Assembly: GCA_020425835.1 (NCBI GenBank)
Contig: JAGQRC010000274.1
Location: 1-5,762, forward strand
Direction of reading: 5' to 3'
Source of the DNA: Planctomycetota bacterium
GTDB taxonomy: Bacteria > Planctomycetota > UBA8108 > UBA1146 > JAJFFE01
Length of the DNA: 5,762 bases
The notes below the pieces were generated by a model. It had not been told where the DNA came from. It worked only from the letters and a program-made list of their open reading frames with translations, and did not search any database. Of this stretch, positions 1 through 5,602 are shown piece after piece. The number at the start of each line of letters is the position of its first letter. Position 1 is the stretch's first letter. A program made the translations under genes and the position numbers.

Positions 1-1034
1 GGACCGAGGACCGCTTGCAGCTCGAGGACTCCGACTACTGGATCGACCCGTGGCGCACGCGTCGCGAAGTCCAGCGGCCGTTCTTCCGGGCGAAACGAGA
101 AGCGCTCTGCATCGGGGCGCCGCACCGCATCGGGCTCGATCGGCACGAGTCGATGCCGCTCGCGCTGCTCCGGGTGAAACGACTCCACGACGAAGGCGCG
201 GTGTCGCTCGTGGAGTCCGCGATCGTCGCGGCGATGGAGCTCGACTCGGGACGGCTCTTCGCAGCACCCGCGTTTCGGAGGTCGTCGACGGCTACGGCAC
301 CTGCGAAGCGCCGAGGAGCCCTGGGGGGCGACGACGCGATGGTGAGCGAGGGGCGGACCGTCGACCTCCGGCAGCGACTCGGGATCCCCCAGGCCCCCGG
401 CCGCTATCTCGTGCGCGCCTTCCTGCGGGATCGAGTCTCGAACGTCCAATCGATGGAAGTCGTCGACTCGCTCGACTTCGACGATCCCAGTGTCGTGGCG
501 CATCACCGCGAGCAGCGCCTGCGCAAGCTCGTCCCGACTCTTCGCGATGTCGCCCCCACGCCCGGTCAACCGTTGCCGTCCTTCTACGCGCTGCCCGAGT
601 CGCCCCCCCTTCCGAAGGGGCTCGGGATCACGATCCAGCTTCCACGAGTGGTCACCGTCGAGGACAAGGCGCGATGTCTCGCGCGCGGCAGTTTCCGCGT
701 GCCGATACTCGAGCACGACATCGTCCAGGGTCGTGTCGCCGAGCGGGGGCATTCGTCGATGTGGGACTCGGTCGTGGCGCTCGCGAGGATCCATCTCCTC
801 TGCATCGGAACGCAACAACGGGAGCCGATCGTGATCTCCCTCGGGGTCCCGACGTTCACGTCCATGAACGAGGACGATGACACGTTCACCGCGACCGGGC
901 ACTTCGCCCTCGACCTCGGTCCCGCACTCGGAGTGACCACTCGGGCGCAGACCTTCTTCATCCACGCGATGAGCACGACCATCGACATGCCGCCGCTCAC
1001 CACGACGTTCGCTCGGCGACCCGTCGCATCCTGA
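1..1034 (+). CDS. Hypothetical protein, 3' part (5' end outside window)
   Basis: The frame is open from position 3 with no stop before it, so the gene almost certainly begins upstream. The TTG at 15 has no convincing ribosome binding site and is probably an internal Leu codon. The visible part is 343 residues ending at TGA 1032-1034, and codon third positions are strongly G/C, as in the other real genes here. I do not recognise the family. The N-terminal piece is charged and carries a DYW(I)DPW stretch. A beta-strand-like segment GRYLVRAFLRDRVSN at about 399-443 resembles edges of Ig-like or other beta-sandwich domains. A Pro-rich linker lies near 560-620. The C-terminal half (about 620-1020) is again predicted beta-rich, with alternating hydrophobic stretches such as EPIVISLGVPTF. 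There is no membrane segment in the visible part; a signal peptide would lie outside. No enzyme motif is seen. It is co-directional with the next gene but separated by 373 bases, so an operon is unlikely. Confidence 0.72.
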   Translation, partial: TEDRLQLEDSDYWIDPWRTRREVQRPFFRAKREALCIGAPHRIGLDRHESMPLALLRVKRLHDEGAVSLVESAIVAAMELDSGRLFAAPAFRRSSTATAPAKRRGALGGDDAMVSEGRTVDLRQRLGIPQAPGRYLVRAFLRDRVSNVQSMEVVDSLDFDDPSVVAHHREQRLRKLVPTLRDVAPTPGQPLPSFYALPESPPLPKGLGITIQLPRVVTVEDKARCLARGSFRVPILEHDIVQGRVAERGHSSMWDSVVALARIHLLCIGTQQREPIVISLGVPTFTSMNEDDDTFTATGHFALDLGPALGVTTRAQTFFIHAMSTTIDMPPLTTTFARRPVAS

Positions 1035-1065
1035 GCGTGGGACCGTGCCCCGCGGTCTCTCCCGC

Positions 1066-1097
1066 CGCTCCTCGCCCCGGTCTTGGCGCGAGGAGCG
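1066..1097 (+). terminator. Candidate terminator hairpin after the first gene
   Basis: A perfect 10-bp inverted repeat, CGCTCCTCGC (1066-1075) and GCGAGGAGCG (1088-1097), encloses a 12-base loop, 31 bases after the stop at 1034. A smaller 7-bp stem lies between it and the stop. No U-run follows, so it is either a GC-rich atypical terminator or a 3'-end stabilising structure. The position behind a + strand gene is the reason for the strand given; the stem itself is symmetrical. Confidence 0.4.
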
Positions 1098-1394
1098 AAG
1101 GCCGGTGAAGTGTCCTCCTTCGCGTCATCGAACTTCCGGCTCCCGAGGGGTTCACTCGAGTCCATCGACAAGCGTCGCTCGAGCCGAGCGTTCGGGATTC
1201 CGCAAGTCTTGCGCTCGCCCGAACGCCGCATCTCGGTGGATCCGTCGCGGGTCACGGGGGCGCGGACCGCGCGCCTTCGAGCGGGTGAAGAGCGGAGCCG
1301 TCGCGAATCGTGACCAAGCGGTCCAGCCGTTGCGATTCGTGGTCGAACGGACGGAACTCCACACCAGGCGCCATGAGCGATGGGCTCGATGGCG

Positions 1395-1403
1395 AAAGGA
1401 GGG
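1395..1403 (+). promoter_or_regulatory. Ribosome binding site that sets the zinc-ribbon start
   Basis: AAAGGAGGG contains a full GGAGG core (1398-1402) with a 5-base spacer to ATG 1408. It fixes the start of the zinc-ribbon gene and argues against the much longer in-frame reading from 1045. Confidence 0.85.
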
Positions 1404-1407
1404 CGGC

Positions 1408-1668
1408 ATGCGGAAGACCCGGACTTGTGTGAAGTGCGGATCGAAGCGCGTGGTCCGGATCCCGGGAAACGTCGGGGCCTATGGCGTGGGGAACAACATC
1501 CCCTTGGGCGGCTTCTCGGTCTACTCCGCTGCGAGGGTGACGCGGTATCTCTGTGTCGAGTGCGGATTCAGCGAGGAGTGGATCGACGACTTCGTGGCTC
1601 GAAAGAAGATCGAGGCGAAGTATCGGGCTCCTCGGCCCAAGAAGGTCGTCCCGAAGAAGTCCCGTTGA
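1408..1668 (+). CDS. Small zinc-ribbon protein (86 aa)
   Basis: This encodes 86 residues with two CxxC knuckles: C7-V-K-C10 followed by GSKR, and C49-V-E-C52 followed by GFSEEW. The pattern is that of a zinc ribbon binding one Zn(II) through four cysteines. The knuckles are separated by 38 residues carrying a Gly/Asn-rich core (GAYGVGNNIPLGG, 23-35). From memory, related small proteins in several bacterial phyla share this layout: CxxC, a GAYGxGNNI-like core, VTRYxCxxCG and then EEWI; their function is not established. The C-terminal tail (63-86) is rich in Lys and Arg (RPKKVVPKKSR), which would suit binding to nucleic acid or an acidic partner. No signal peptide or membrane segment is present, so it should be cytoplasmic. 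The start is set by a strong Shine-Dalgarno sequence. It appears to be a single-gene unit, facing the converging DUF418 gene 235 bases away. Confidence 0.85.
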   Translation: MRKTRTCVKCGSKRVVRIPGNVGAYGVGNNIPLGGFSVYSAARVTRYLCVECGFSEEWIDDFVARKKIEAKYRAPRPKKVVPKKSR

Positions 1669-1695
1669 CGCACGACGGACTCTGTCCGAGCGACC

Positions 1696-1723
1696 GCGTT
1701 CGATCGGCTCCCGGTCGAAACGC
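1696..1723 (+). terminator. Candidate terminator of the zinc-ribbon gene
   Basis: The arms GCG-TTCGATCGG (1696-1707) and CCGGTCGAA (1711-1719) plus CGC (1721-1723) pair around a 3-base loop, giving 12 bp with A1720 bulged. One pair is T1704 with G1715, a U-G wobble in plus-strand RNA that would be an A-C mismatch in minus-strand RNA, so the structure is better on the + strand. It lies 27 bases after the zinc-ribbon stop. No U-run follows. A smaller CGGAC/GTCCG hairpin (1676-1688) sits just before it. Confidence 0.5.
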
Positions 1724-1730
1724 CCGACCT

Positions 1731-1771
1731 GCTCTCGGCGCGATCCATGAAGACCCATTCCGGCCGAGAGC
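1731..1771. repeat. Inverted repeat between convergent genes
   Basis: GCTCTCGGC (1731-1739) and GCCGAGAGC (1763-1771) form a perfect 9-bp inverted repeat with a 23-base loop, inside the 235-base gap between the convergent zinc-ribbon and DUF418 genes. It may add to termination from either side. The loop is long and no U-run follows, so function is uncertain. Confidence 0.3.
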
Positions 1772-1877
1772 CCGAACTTCCGTCGGCCAGCACTCCCGCC
1801 GAAACTCGACGTCTCCACCAATACGCTTGCGTTTCGTCGGAAGCGCTGGCCTCGGAATCTCGAGCTCTCCGCGCGAC

Positions 1878-1899
1878 AGCAGTCTTTCAACGGACTGCT
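1878..1899 (-). terminator. Candidate terminator of the DUF418 gene
   Basis: In minus-strand sense, AGCAGTC (1899-1893) pairs with GACTGCT (1884-1878) across an 8-base loop, starting four bases after the TAG stop (1906-1904). An extra U-G pair (1900 with 1877) is possible only in minus-strand RNA. No U-run follows, so it is a candidate only. Confidence 0.4.
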
Positions 1900-1903
1900 A
1901 GCG

Positions 1904-2968
1904 CTAGCGGATTCCCCAGTGCATGACCGACTCGATGGGGCCGCGGGAGAATCGACGAGACCACAGCCACGCGAAGATCACGGAGGCCGTCAGGAACAGT
2001 GATGACGCGAGGACCGACGTGGGGAGGCTCTGGTCGCCGAGGAGGCCGAGAGCTTCGAGTGTTCCCAGGCCGACGAGGATGTGCGCGAGGTACAGCGTCA
2101 ACGTCTGTCGTCCCGCGGGGACCAGCGCGTCGAGTAGTCCCGTACGCCTGAGCCACGGCTCGAGACGCAAGCAGACCCCCGTTACCGCCGACGCCGCCCC
2201 CGCTCCGGCCAGCATGTAGAGAGGCAGCGGCGGCATCGGCTCGGTGGTGGCGAGGATCTCCAGTTCGGGATCGATGCCGGCCAGGAGCGGACCGAGGACC
2301 CGGCTGGTTCCTTCGGCCACCGCGAAGAGGACGATACCGGAGATCCACAGCCGCGTCTGCGTTTGCGCCGATCGGAGATCCAAGCGGCTGAGCAGGAGGC
2401 CGAAGATCAGGAAGGAGAGCCACGGGACCACGGGATGCCAACCGTTGAAGAACAGGCTTCGAGTGAATCCGCGGACGGTCCAGAGTCCCCGGTACGTCAG
2501 TTCGTCGAAGTTCCATCCCGCCTCGTAGTCCAGCGTGATGAGGAGAACGAAGAAGGCGACGTTCAGGACGGCGATCCACCCGAGCAGCATCCCGCGACGT
2601 TGCCCGACGCAGAGGGCACCGAAGAGGAAGTAGAACGCGTAGTAGTGCAGGATGTCGGCATCGAACACGACGGTGTTCAGCAGGCCGAGCACGAGGAGGA
2701 AGAGCGATCGAACGAGCGTCACTCGTCGTGTCCGCCGTCGGGTTCGACCGCGCGCGGAGAGTCCGAGGCCGATCCCGGCGAGGACGACGAAGGTGGCGGC
2801 GGCGCGCCCTTCGAGGATGACACCCCAGAGCCCCCGAGCGGCATCGGTCGGGGCCGCAACCATCGCGATCCTGAAGTTGACCAGCACCATCCCGACGAGG
2901 GCCACGAACCGCGCGACATCGAGACCAGCGATGCGATCGCTGTTCCCCGCAGCCGTCGAGGAGTTCAC
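1904..2968 (-). CDS. DUF418 / HGSNAT-like polytopic membrane acyltransferase-family protein
   Basis: This 354-residue, very hydrophobic protein has about eight to ten likely membrane segments by eye. The N-terminus RIAGLDVARFVALVGMVLVN (12-31) is the typical first helix of the heparan-glucosaminide acetyltransferase/DUF1624 group. DILHYYA (105-111), the loop NGWHPVVPWLSF (175-186) with its HP..PW signature, GRQTLTLYLAH (286-296) and the C-terminal RGPIESVMHWG (342-352) match the DUF418 (YeiB-type) pattern. Such proteins sit in the inner membrane; members are suspected to transfer acyl groups across it, but the substrate is unknown. GTG 2968 is chosen as start because it overlaps the dockerin gene stop as GTGA and places the first helix at a normal distance. 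The longer frame from 3139 would overlap the dockerin domain and adds only Arg-rich sequence. No Shine-Dalgarno sequence is seen (GTCTCCTGCCC precedes the start), consistent with translation coupled to the upstream gene. Confidence 0.88.
   Translation of the reverse strand: MNSSTAAGNSDRIAGLDVARFVALVGMVLVNFRIAMVAAPTDAARGLWGVILEGRAAATFVVLAGIGLGLSARGRTRRRTRRVTLVRSLFLLVLGLLNTVVFDADILHYYAFYFLFGALCVGQRRGMLLGWIAVLNVAFFVLLITLDYEAGWNFDELTYRGLWTVRGFTRSLFFNGWHPVVPWLSFLIFGLLLSRLDLRSAQTQTRLWISGIVLFAVAEGTSRVLGPLLAGIDPELEILATTEPMPPLPLYMLAGAGAASAVTGVCLRLEPWLRRTGLLDALVPAGRQTLTLYLAHILVGLGTLEALGLLGDQSLPTSVLASSLFLTASVIFAWLWSRRFSRGPIESVMHWGIR
2965..2968 (-). promoter_or_regulatory. GTGA stop/start overlap (translational coupling site)
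   Basis: Read on the minus strand, GTG (2968-2966) starts the DUF418 gene and TGA (2967-2965) stops the dockerin gene, a 4-base overlap. There is no ribosome binding site before the GTG, so re-initiation by ribosomes finishing the dockerin gene is the likely entry route. Confidence 0.75.
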
Positions 2969-3921
2969 GGGCAGGAGACGGAAGCGGCGCAATCCAGCGC
3001 GTCCGTCGTCGGGTCGATCCCGCACGCGCTCGGCGGGGGAAGCGGTGCCGTCCCCGGTGTGAAGAGCCACGCGAGGAGCGCCACTGCGTCGGAGACGTCG
3101 ATCCGACCATCGTCGTTCGCATCGCACGCGTCGAGGCACGAGGGGACCGTGCCTCCGGCGAACGCATAGGCGAGATCGGTCACGACGTCGGACAGATCGA
3201 GCAGACCGTCGTCGTTGCAGTCGCCGCGCATGAACGGCATCGGGTCGGCGATGGTGATCGTCCCGGGGAACGTGATCGGCGCCGGAGACACGGCGCAGGT
3301 GCAGCTGATCACGGTGGAGATCGGCACACCGCCGGACGTGGTGTCGTCGCAGATCGTCAGCTCGGTGACCGTCCCCGCGGGACCCGCGAACGCGTAGTCG
3401 ATCACCAGGAGCTCGTAGTCGGTGCCGGGCGGGAGCGTGACGAGCCCGAGGAACGAGAACACGACGCCGTGGTTCACTCCCGGCGAGGTTCCCGGCGGCT
3501 CGGTGCCGTCGAAGACGATGGTGATCAGCTCGAAGTCGGGCGGGCCACCCGCGAAGACGGTCTGTGTGGTGGCGCCGGACGTGGCGCCCTCGATGTCGAG
3601 GGGGATGGGATCGTGACAGACCCCCAACGACCAGCCGACGACGTTCGCGGGAGAGACGTGGGTCAGGAGCACCTCGACCGAACCGATCGATCCACTCGGG
3701 CCCGTCGCATCCGTCACCGACATCTCGAAGTCGGGGTCGACGGGCGGAGAGATCTGGGCGTGCGCGGTCTCGGTCGTGCCGCTCGAAAGTACGATGCCCG
3801 CGACGACGAGAAGGCAGGGGAGGAGTGGGGATCTGGCCAGGGCGTGTCGTGGTTCTCGAGATGCCCGCGCGGGTCGGGGAGCACCGGGACGAGTCCGTTC
3901 GAGTTCACCGTTCTGCGTCAT
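2965..3921 (-). CDS. Secreted protein with cohesin-like domain and dockerin type I repeats
   Basis: This encodes 318 residues. A long basic n-region (Arg-rich, 9-30) precedes a hydrophobic core (PLLPCLLVVAGIVLSS, 32-47) and a likely signal peptidase site after AHA (53-55), so the product should be exported. Residues about 62-225 form a beta-rich domain (VVGWSLGVCHDP, PPDFELITIVFDG, LPPGTDYELLVIDY) that I read as cohesin-like. Residues 231-287 hold two dockerin calcium loops in canonical DxNxDGxxDxxD form: D234-N236-D238-G239-D242-D245 and D267-N269-D271-G272-D275-D278. A Pro-rich linker and a tail with C300, C311 and C317 end the protein. Nine further Cys or so could form disulfides outside the cell. 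No catalytic motif is visible, so a structural or surface-binding role is an inference. ATG 3921 is chosen because AGGAG lies 4 bases upstream; the frame from 4068 would bury the signal peptide near residue 80. It is the first gene of a two-gene unit. Confidence 0.88.
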   Translation of the reverse strand: MTQNGELERTRPGAPRPARASREPRHALARSPLLPCLLVVAGIVLSSGTTETAHAQISPPVDPDFEMSVTDATGPSGSIGSVEVLLTHVSPANVVGWSLGVCHDPIPLDIEGATSGATTQTVFAGGPPDFELITIVFDGTEPPGTSPGVNHGVVFSFLGLVTLPPGTDYELLVIDYAFAGPAGTVTELTICDDTTSGGVPISTVISCTCAVSPAPITFPGTITIADPMPFMRGDCNDDGLLDLSDVVTDLAYAFAGGTVPSCLDACDANDDGRIDVSDAVALLAWLFTPGTAPLPPPSACGIDPTTDALDCAASVSCP

Positions 3922-3925
3922 AGGT

Positions 3926-3930
3926 CTCCT
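3926..3930 (-). promoter_or_regulatory. Ribosome binding site of the dockerin gene
   Basis: Minus-strand AGGAG (3930-3926) with spacer ACCT precedes ATG 3921-3919. It decides the start in favour of 3921 over the in-frame ATG at 4068. Confidence 0.75.
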
Positions 3931-3935
3931 GCCGT

Positions 3936-3963
3936 CAGCAGCCCGTGGGGAGCTGGGCTGCTG
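3936..3963 (-). promoter_or_regulatory. Leader hairpin just before the dockerin ribosome binding site
   Basis: CAGCAGCCC (minus strand 3963-3955) pairs perfectly with GGGCTGCTG (3944-3936), a 9-bp stem with a 10-base loop. It ends 5 bases before the Shine-Dalgarno sequence. It would lie in the mRNA leader if transcription starts from the -10 at 3991-3986. It could stabilise the mRNA or modulate ribosome access. A terminator for asnA is an alternative, but it is about 156 bases past the asnA stop and lacks a U-run. Confidence 0.45.
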
Positions 3964-3985
3964 CTCGCTCGCTGTCGGGAGGTCC

Positions 3986-3991
3986 ATTCTA
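3986..3991 (-). promoter_or_regulatory. Promoter-like -10 hexamer for the dockerin/DUF418 unit
   Basis: Minus-strand TAGAAT matches the TATAAT consensus at five of six positions, in an otherwise GC-rich gap. The -35 position at 17-base spacing reads CTGGCC, a poor match, so an activator or a different sigma factor could be involved. A start near 3979 would give a leader of about 58 bases that contains the 9-bp hairpin. Confidence 0.4.
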
Positions 3992-4119
3992 GGCGTCGCT
4001 GCCGCCGAGGCCAGCGGCGATTCTCCGGCAGGGGATCCGACATGCGAGCGGAGCCACCGAACGGTCACGGCGGCTCGCTCGCGCCCCGAGATCGAGCGTC
4101 GTCCCGGACTCTACTCCCG

Positions 4120-5256
4120 TCACTCCAGCACGGGGATGTTCTTCCGCGCGCACATCGCCTTGAGGACCTTCGGCCAGACCGTGACGCTCACCTCACCGAG
4201 ATGCGCCTTCCTCAAGAGGAGCATCGTCGTGCGTGACTGACCGATGCCGCCGCCGATGCTGAGCGGAATCTCGTCGTTCAGGATCGCCTGGTGATACGGG
4301 AGTTCCAGGAAGTCGAGCTGACCGCTCATCTCGAGTTGCTTGCGCAGGGTCTCCTTGGTCACGCGGACACCCATCGATGTGAGCTCGTGCCGACGTCGAG
4401 TCACCGGGTTCCAGACCAGGATGTCGCCGTTGAGCCCGTGCATCGGTCGACCGCTGGCCGACGTCGTCTCGGTGACCCAGTCGTCGTAGTCTGCGGCGCG
4501 CATCTCGTGCGGGTATCCATCGGCGAGCGGCCAACCGATCCCGATGATGAAGACCGCGGGGTGCTCCTGGAGGATGGCCGTCTCCCGCTCCTTCCGCGGC
4601 AGGTCGGGATAGCGCTCGAGAATCTCCTCGGCGTGAAGGAAGGTGAGCTCGTCCGGAAGTTCGGGGTGTCCGGCGTCGCGCAGTTGCGGGAACATCTCGT
4701 GGGCGAGCGTCTCCGCGCCCTTGAGGACCTTCCAGATCTTCTTCACGGTCGCGGTCAGGAACCCGAGGTTCCGATCAGCCTCGGTGATCACCCTCTCCCA
4801 GTCCCACTGATCGACGTAGGCGCTGTGGTCGTGGTCGAGGAAGTAGTCCTTCCGCACCGCGCGCATGTCGGTGCAGATGCCTTGACCCGGAGCGCACTGG
4901 AACTGCTTCAGGGCGACCCGCTTCCACTTCGTCGCCGCTTGGACGACCTGCGCATCGATCGGGTTCTTCCCGCGATCGTTCGAGATGTGGAACTGGACCG
5001 GCGTGCGCGACCCGTCGCGGTCGAGCATGTCGTTGACGCCACTCCTCTCGTCGACGATCAGCGGCACCTCCACCATCATGAGGTCGAGCTCGCGACAGAG
5101 CCCCTCCGCGATGTGTCTCTTGACGGCGTAGAGCGCCTCCTGGGTCTGGCGAGGATTCAAGACGGGGGTGTAGTCCGACGGGAGAACGCGCTCGAGGTCG
5201 GCGTAGTCCCCGATCCCCGGGCCGGCGAGGTCGGCCTGTTTGGCGTGATCCGACAC
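4120..5256 (-). CDS. asnA: Aspartate--ammonia ligase (asparagine synthetase A)
   Basis: This makes L-asparagine from L-aspartate, ammonia and ATP (AMP and PPi released) in the cytoplasm; the fold is related to class II aminoacyl-tRNA synthetases. The product is 378 residues, against 330 for E. coli AsnA. Landmarks in order: YTPVLNPRQTQEAL (29-42) as in Gram-positive-type AsnA; SGVNDM with D76 aligning to E. coli D46; TKWKR (109-113); YVDQWDWERV (147-156); LERYPDLPRKERE (213-225); AVFIIGIG (234-241); YDDW (257-260); GLNGDILVWNPV (274-285); ELTSMGVRV (291-299); and the class II motif 3-like SIGGGIGQSR (333-342). GTG 5256 is chosen as start because AAGGAGG lies 5 bases upstream; the longer frame from 5472 adds no AsnA-like sequence. 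Odd points: the usual HSLA before KWKR is QAAT (106-109), and IGGKL is IGWPL (240-244). The gene appears monocistronic, with 198 bases to the next start. Confidence 0.95.
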   Translation of the reverse strand: MSDHAKQADLAGPGIGDYADLERVLPSDYTPVLNPRQTQEALYAVKRHIAEGLCRELDLMMVEVPLIVDERSGVNDMLDRDGSRTPVQFHISNDRGKNPIDAQVVQAATKWKRVALKQFQCAPGQGICTDMRAVRKDYFLDHDHSAYVDQWDWERVITEADRNLGFLTATVKKIWKVLKGAETLAHEMFPQLRDAGHPELPDELTFLHAEEILERYPDLPRKERETAILQEHPAVFIIGIGWPLADGYPHEMRAADYDDWVTETTSASGRPMHGLNGDILVWNPVTRRRHELTSMGVRVTKETLRKQLEMSGQLDFLELPYHQAILNDEIPLSIGGGIGQSRTTMLLLRKAHLGEVSVTVWPKVLKAMCARKNIPVLE

Positions 5257-5261
5257 GATGC

Positions 5262-5268
5262 CCTCCTT
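5262..5268 (-). promoter_or_regulatory. Ribosome binding site that sets the asnA GTG start
   Basis: Minus-strand AAGGAGG (5268-5262), with a 5-base spacer (GCATC) to GTG 5256-5254, is a near-perfect Shine-Dalgarno sequence. It fixes a GTG start internal to the longest frame. Confidence 0.85.
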
Positions 5269-5522
5269 CCTCAGCGAGGTGACGGTCGCCGGGAGCAAAG
5301 CGTGATCCCGCTCGCGAGCGCCCGGGAATCGCGACGGAGTCGATCGGTGTTCCAGCGATGGGGAGCGATTCGCAAACCGTGGAAACTGTGCGCGCCACCA
5401 CCCGGCCGTGCTCGCCGGAGCGAGCGTCATGTTCGCGTGGTCTGCGAGACACTGTCCTGCGAAGCGACCCACCGAGGAGTAGGCCGCCCCGCCGTACTCT
5501 CGCGAGCAAGTCTCGTGTCGCG

Positions 5523-5546
5523 AAAACTCGCCGCAAGACGACGAGT
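5523..5546 (-). terminator. Intrinsic terminator-like hairpin with U-tract
   Basis: In minus-strand sense, ACTCGTCG (5546-5539) pairs with CGGCGAGT (5533-5526) around the loop TCTTG, and the last pair runs into TTTT (5526-5523). One pair is a U-G wobble (5541 with 5531) that exists only in minus-strand RNA. It lies about 76 bases beyond the SPFH-like stop and is the only candidate in the window with a recognisable U-tract. Confidence 0.6.
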
Positions 5547-5572
5547 CGATCCGACGAGGGAGCGACGAACGA

Positions 5573-5602
5573 ACCCCGGCCCGCAGAGTCGCGGACCGGG
5601 GT
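5573..5602 (-). terminator. Strong hairpin after the SPFH-like gene
   Basis: In minus-strand sense, ACCCCGGTCCGC (5602-5591) pairs over all 12 positions with GCGGGCCGGGGT (5584-5573) across a 6-base loop. The single non-Watson-Crick pair is U5595 with G5580, allowed only in minus-strand RNA (C-A in the other strand). It starts 19 bases after the SPFH-like stop. Only scattered Ts follow (TTCGTTCG). Confidence 0.65.

Larger units (their letters stand above)
1035..1407. other. Intergenic region with hairpins, no supported gene
   Basis: This 373-base gap separates the unknown gene from the zinc-ribbon gene. The frame that runs through it into the zinc-ribbon gene gives an Arg/Ser-rich translation with no domain character, so I treat it as noncoding. 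It contains a 7-bp hairpin right after the upstream stop (1039-1045 with 1053-1059, one wobble), a perfect 10-bp hairpin (1066-1097), and shorter stems at 1176-1190, 1259-1275 and 1304-1339. I see no tRNA-like cloverleaf. No promoter could be placed with confidence: TTGCGA at 1330-1335 has only a poor -10 (GGAACT) at 17-base spacing. Confidence 0.6.

Noticed and set aside
584..1255. A 223-codon minus-strand frame across the end of the first gene
   Set aside because: It spans a coding region on the other strand and an intergenic region, with an Arg/Ser-rich translation and no recognisable motif.
1303..1340. Stem CGAATCG/CGATTCG before the zinc-ribbon gene as a riboswitch or tRNA-like element
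   Set aside because: Seven paired bases over a 22-base loop are expected by chance in GC-rich sequence; no T-loop or known aptamer pattern is present.
1045..1407. N-terminal extension of the zinc-ribbon protein to 207 residues
   Set aside because: The extension is Arg/Ser-rich with no domain, and a near-perfect ribosome binding site at 1395-1403 points to ATG 1408.
1887..3167. A 426-codon minus-strand frame overlapping the DUF418 gene
   Set aside because: It is an out-of-frame, Arg/Pro-rich reading of the membrane protein gene and runs into the dockerin gene.
2363..3169. A 268-codon plus-strand open frame rich in Glu, Asp and Gly
   Set aside because: It lies opposite the DUF418 membrane gene. 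Its acidic, low-complexity translation is the complement of hydrophobic and Arg codons, and it has no ribosome binding site.
3922..4068. N-terminal extension of the dockerin protein from ATG 4068
   Set aside because: It would place the signal peptide core near residue 80 and cover the -10-like hexamer and leader hairpin; AGGAG precedes ATG 3921.
5257..5472. N-terminal extension of AsnA to 450 residues
   Set aside because: The extra 72 residues have no AsnA similarity, and AAGGAGG sits 5 bases before GTG 5256.
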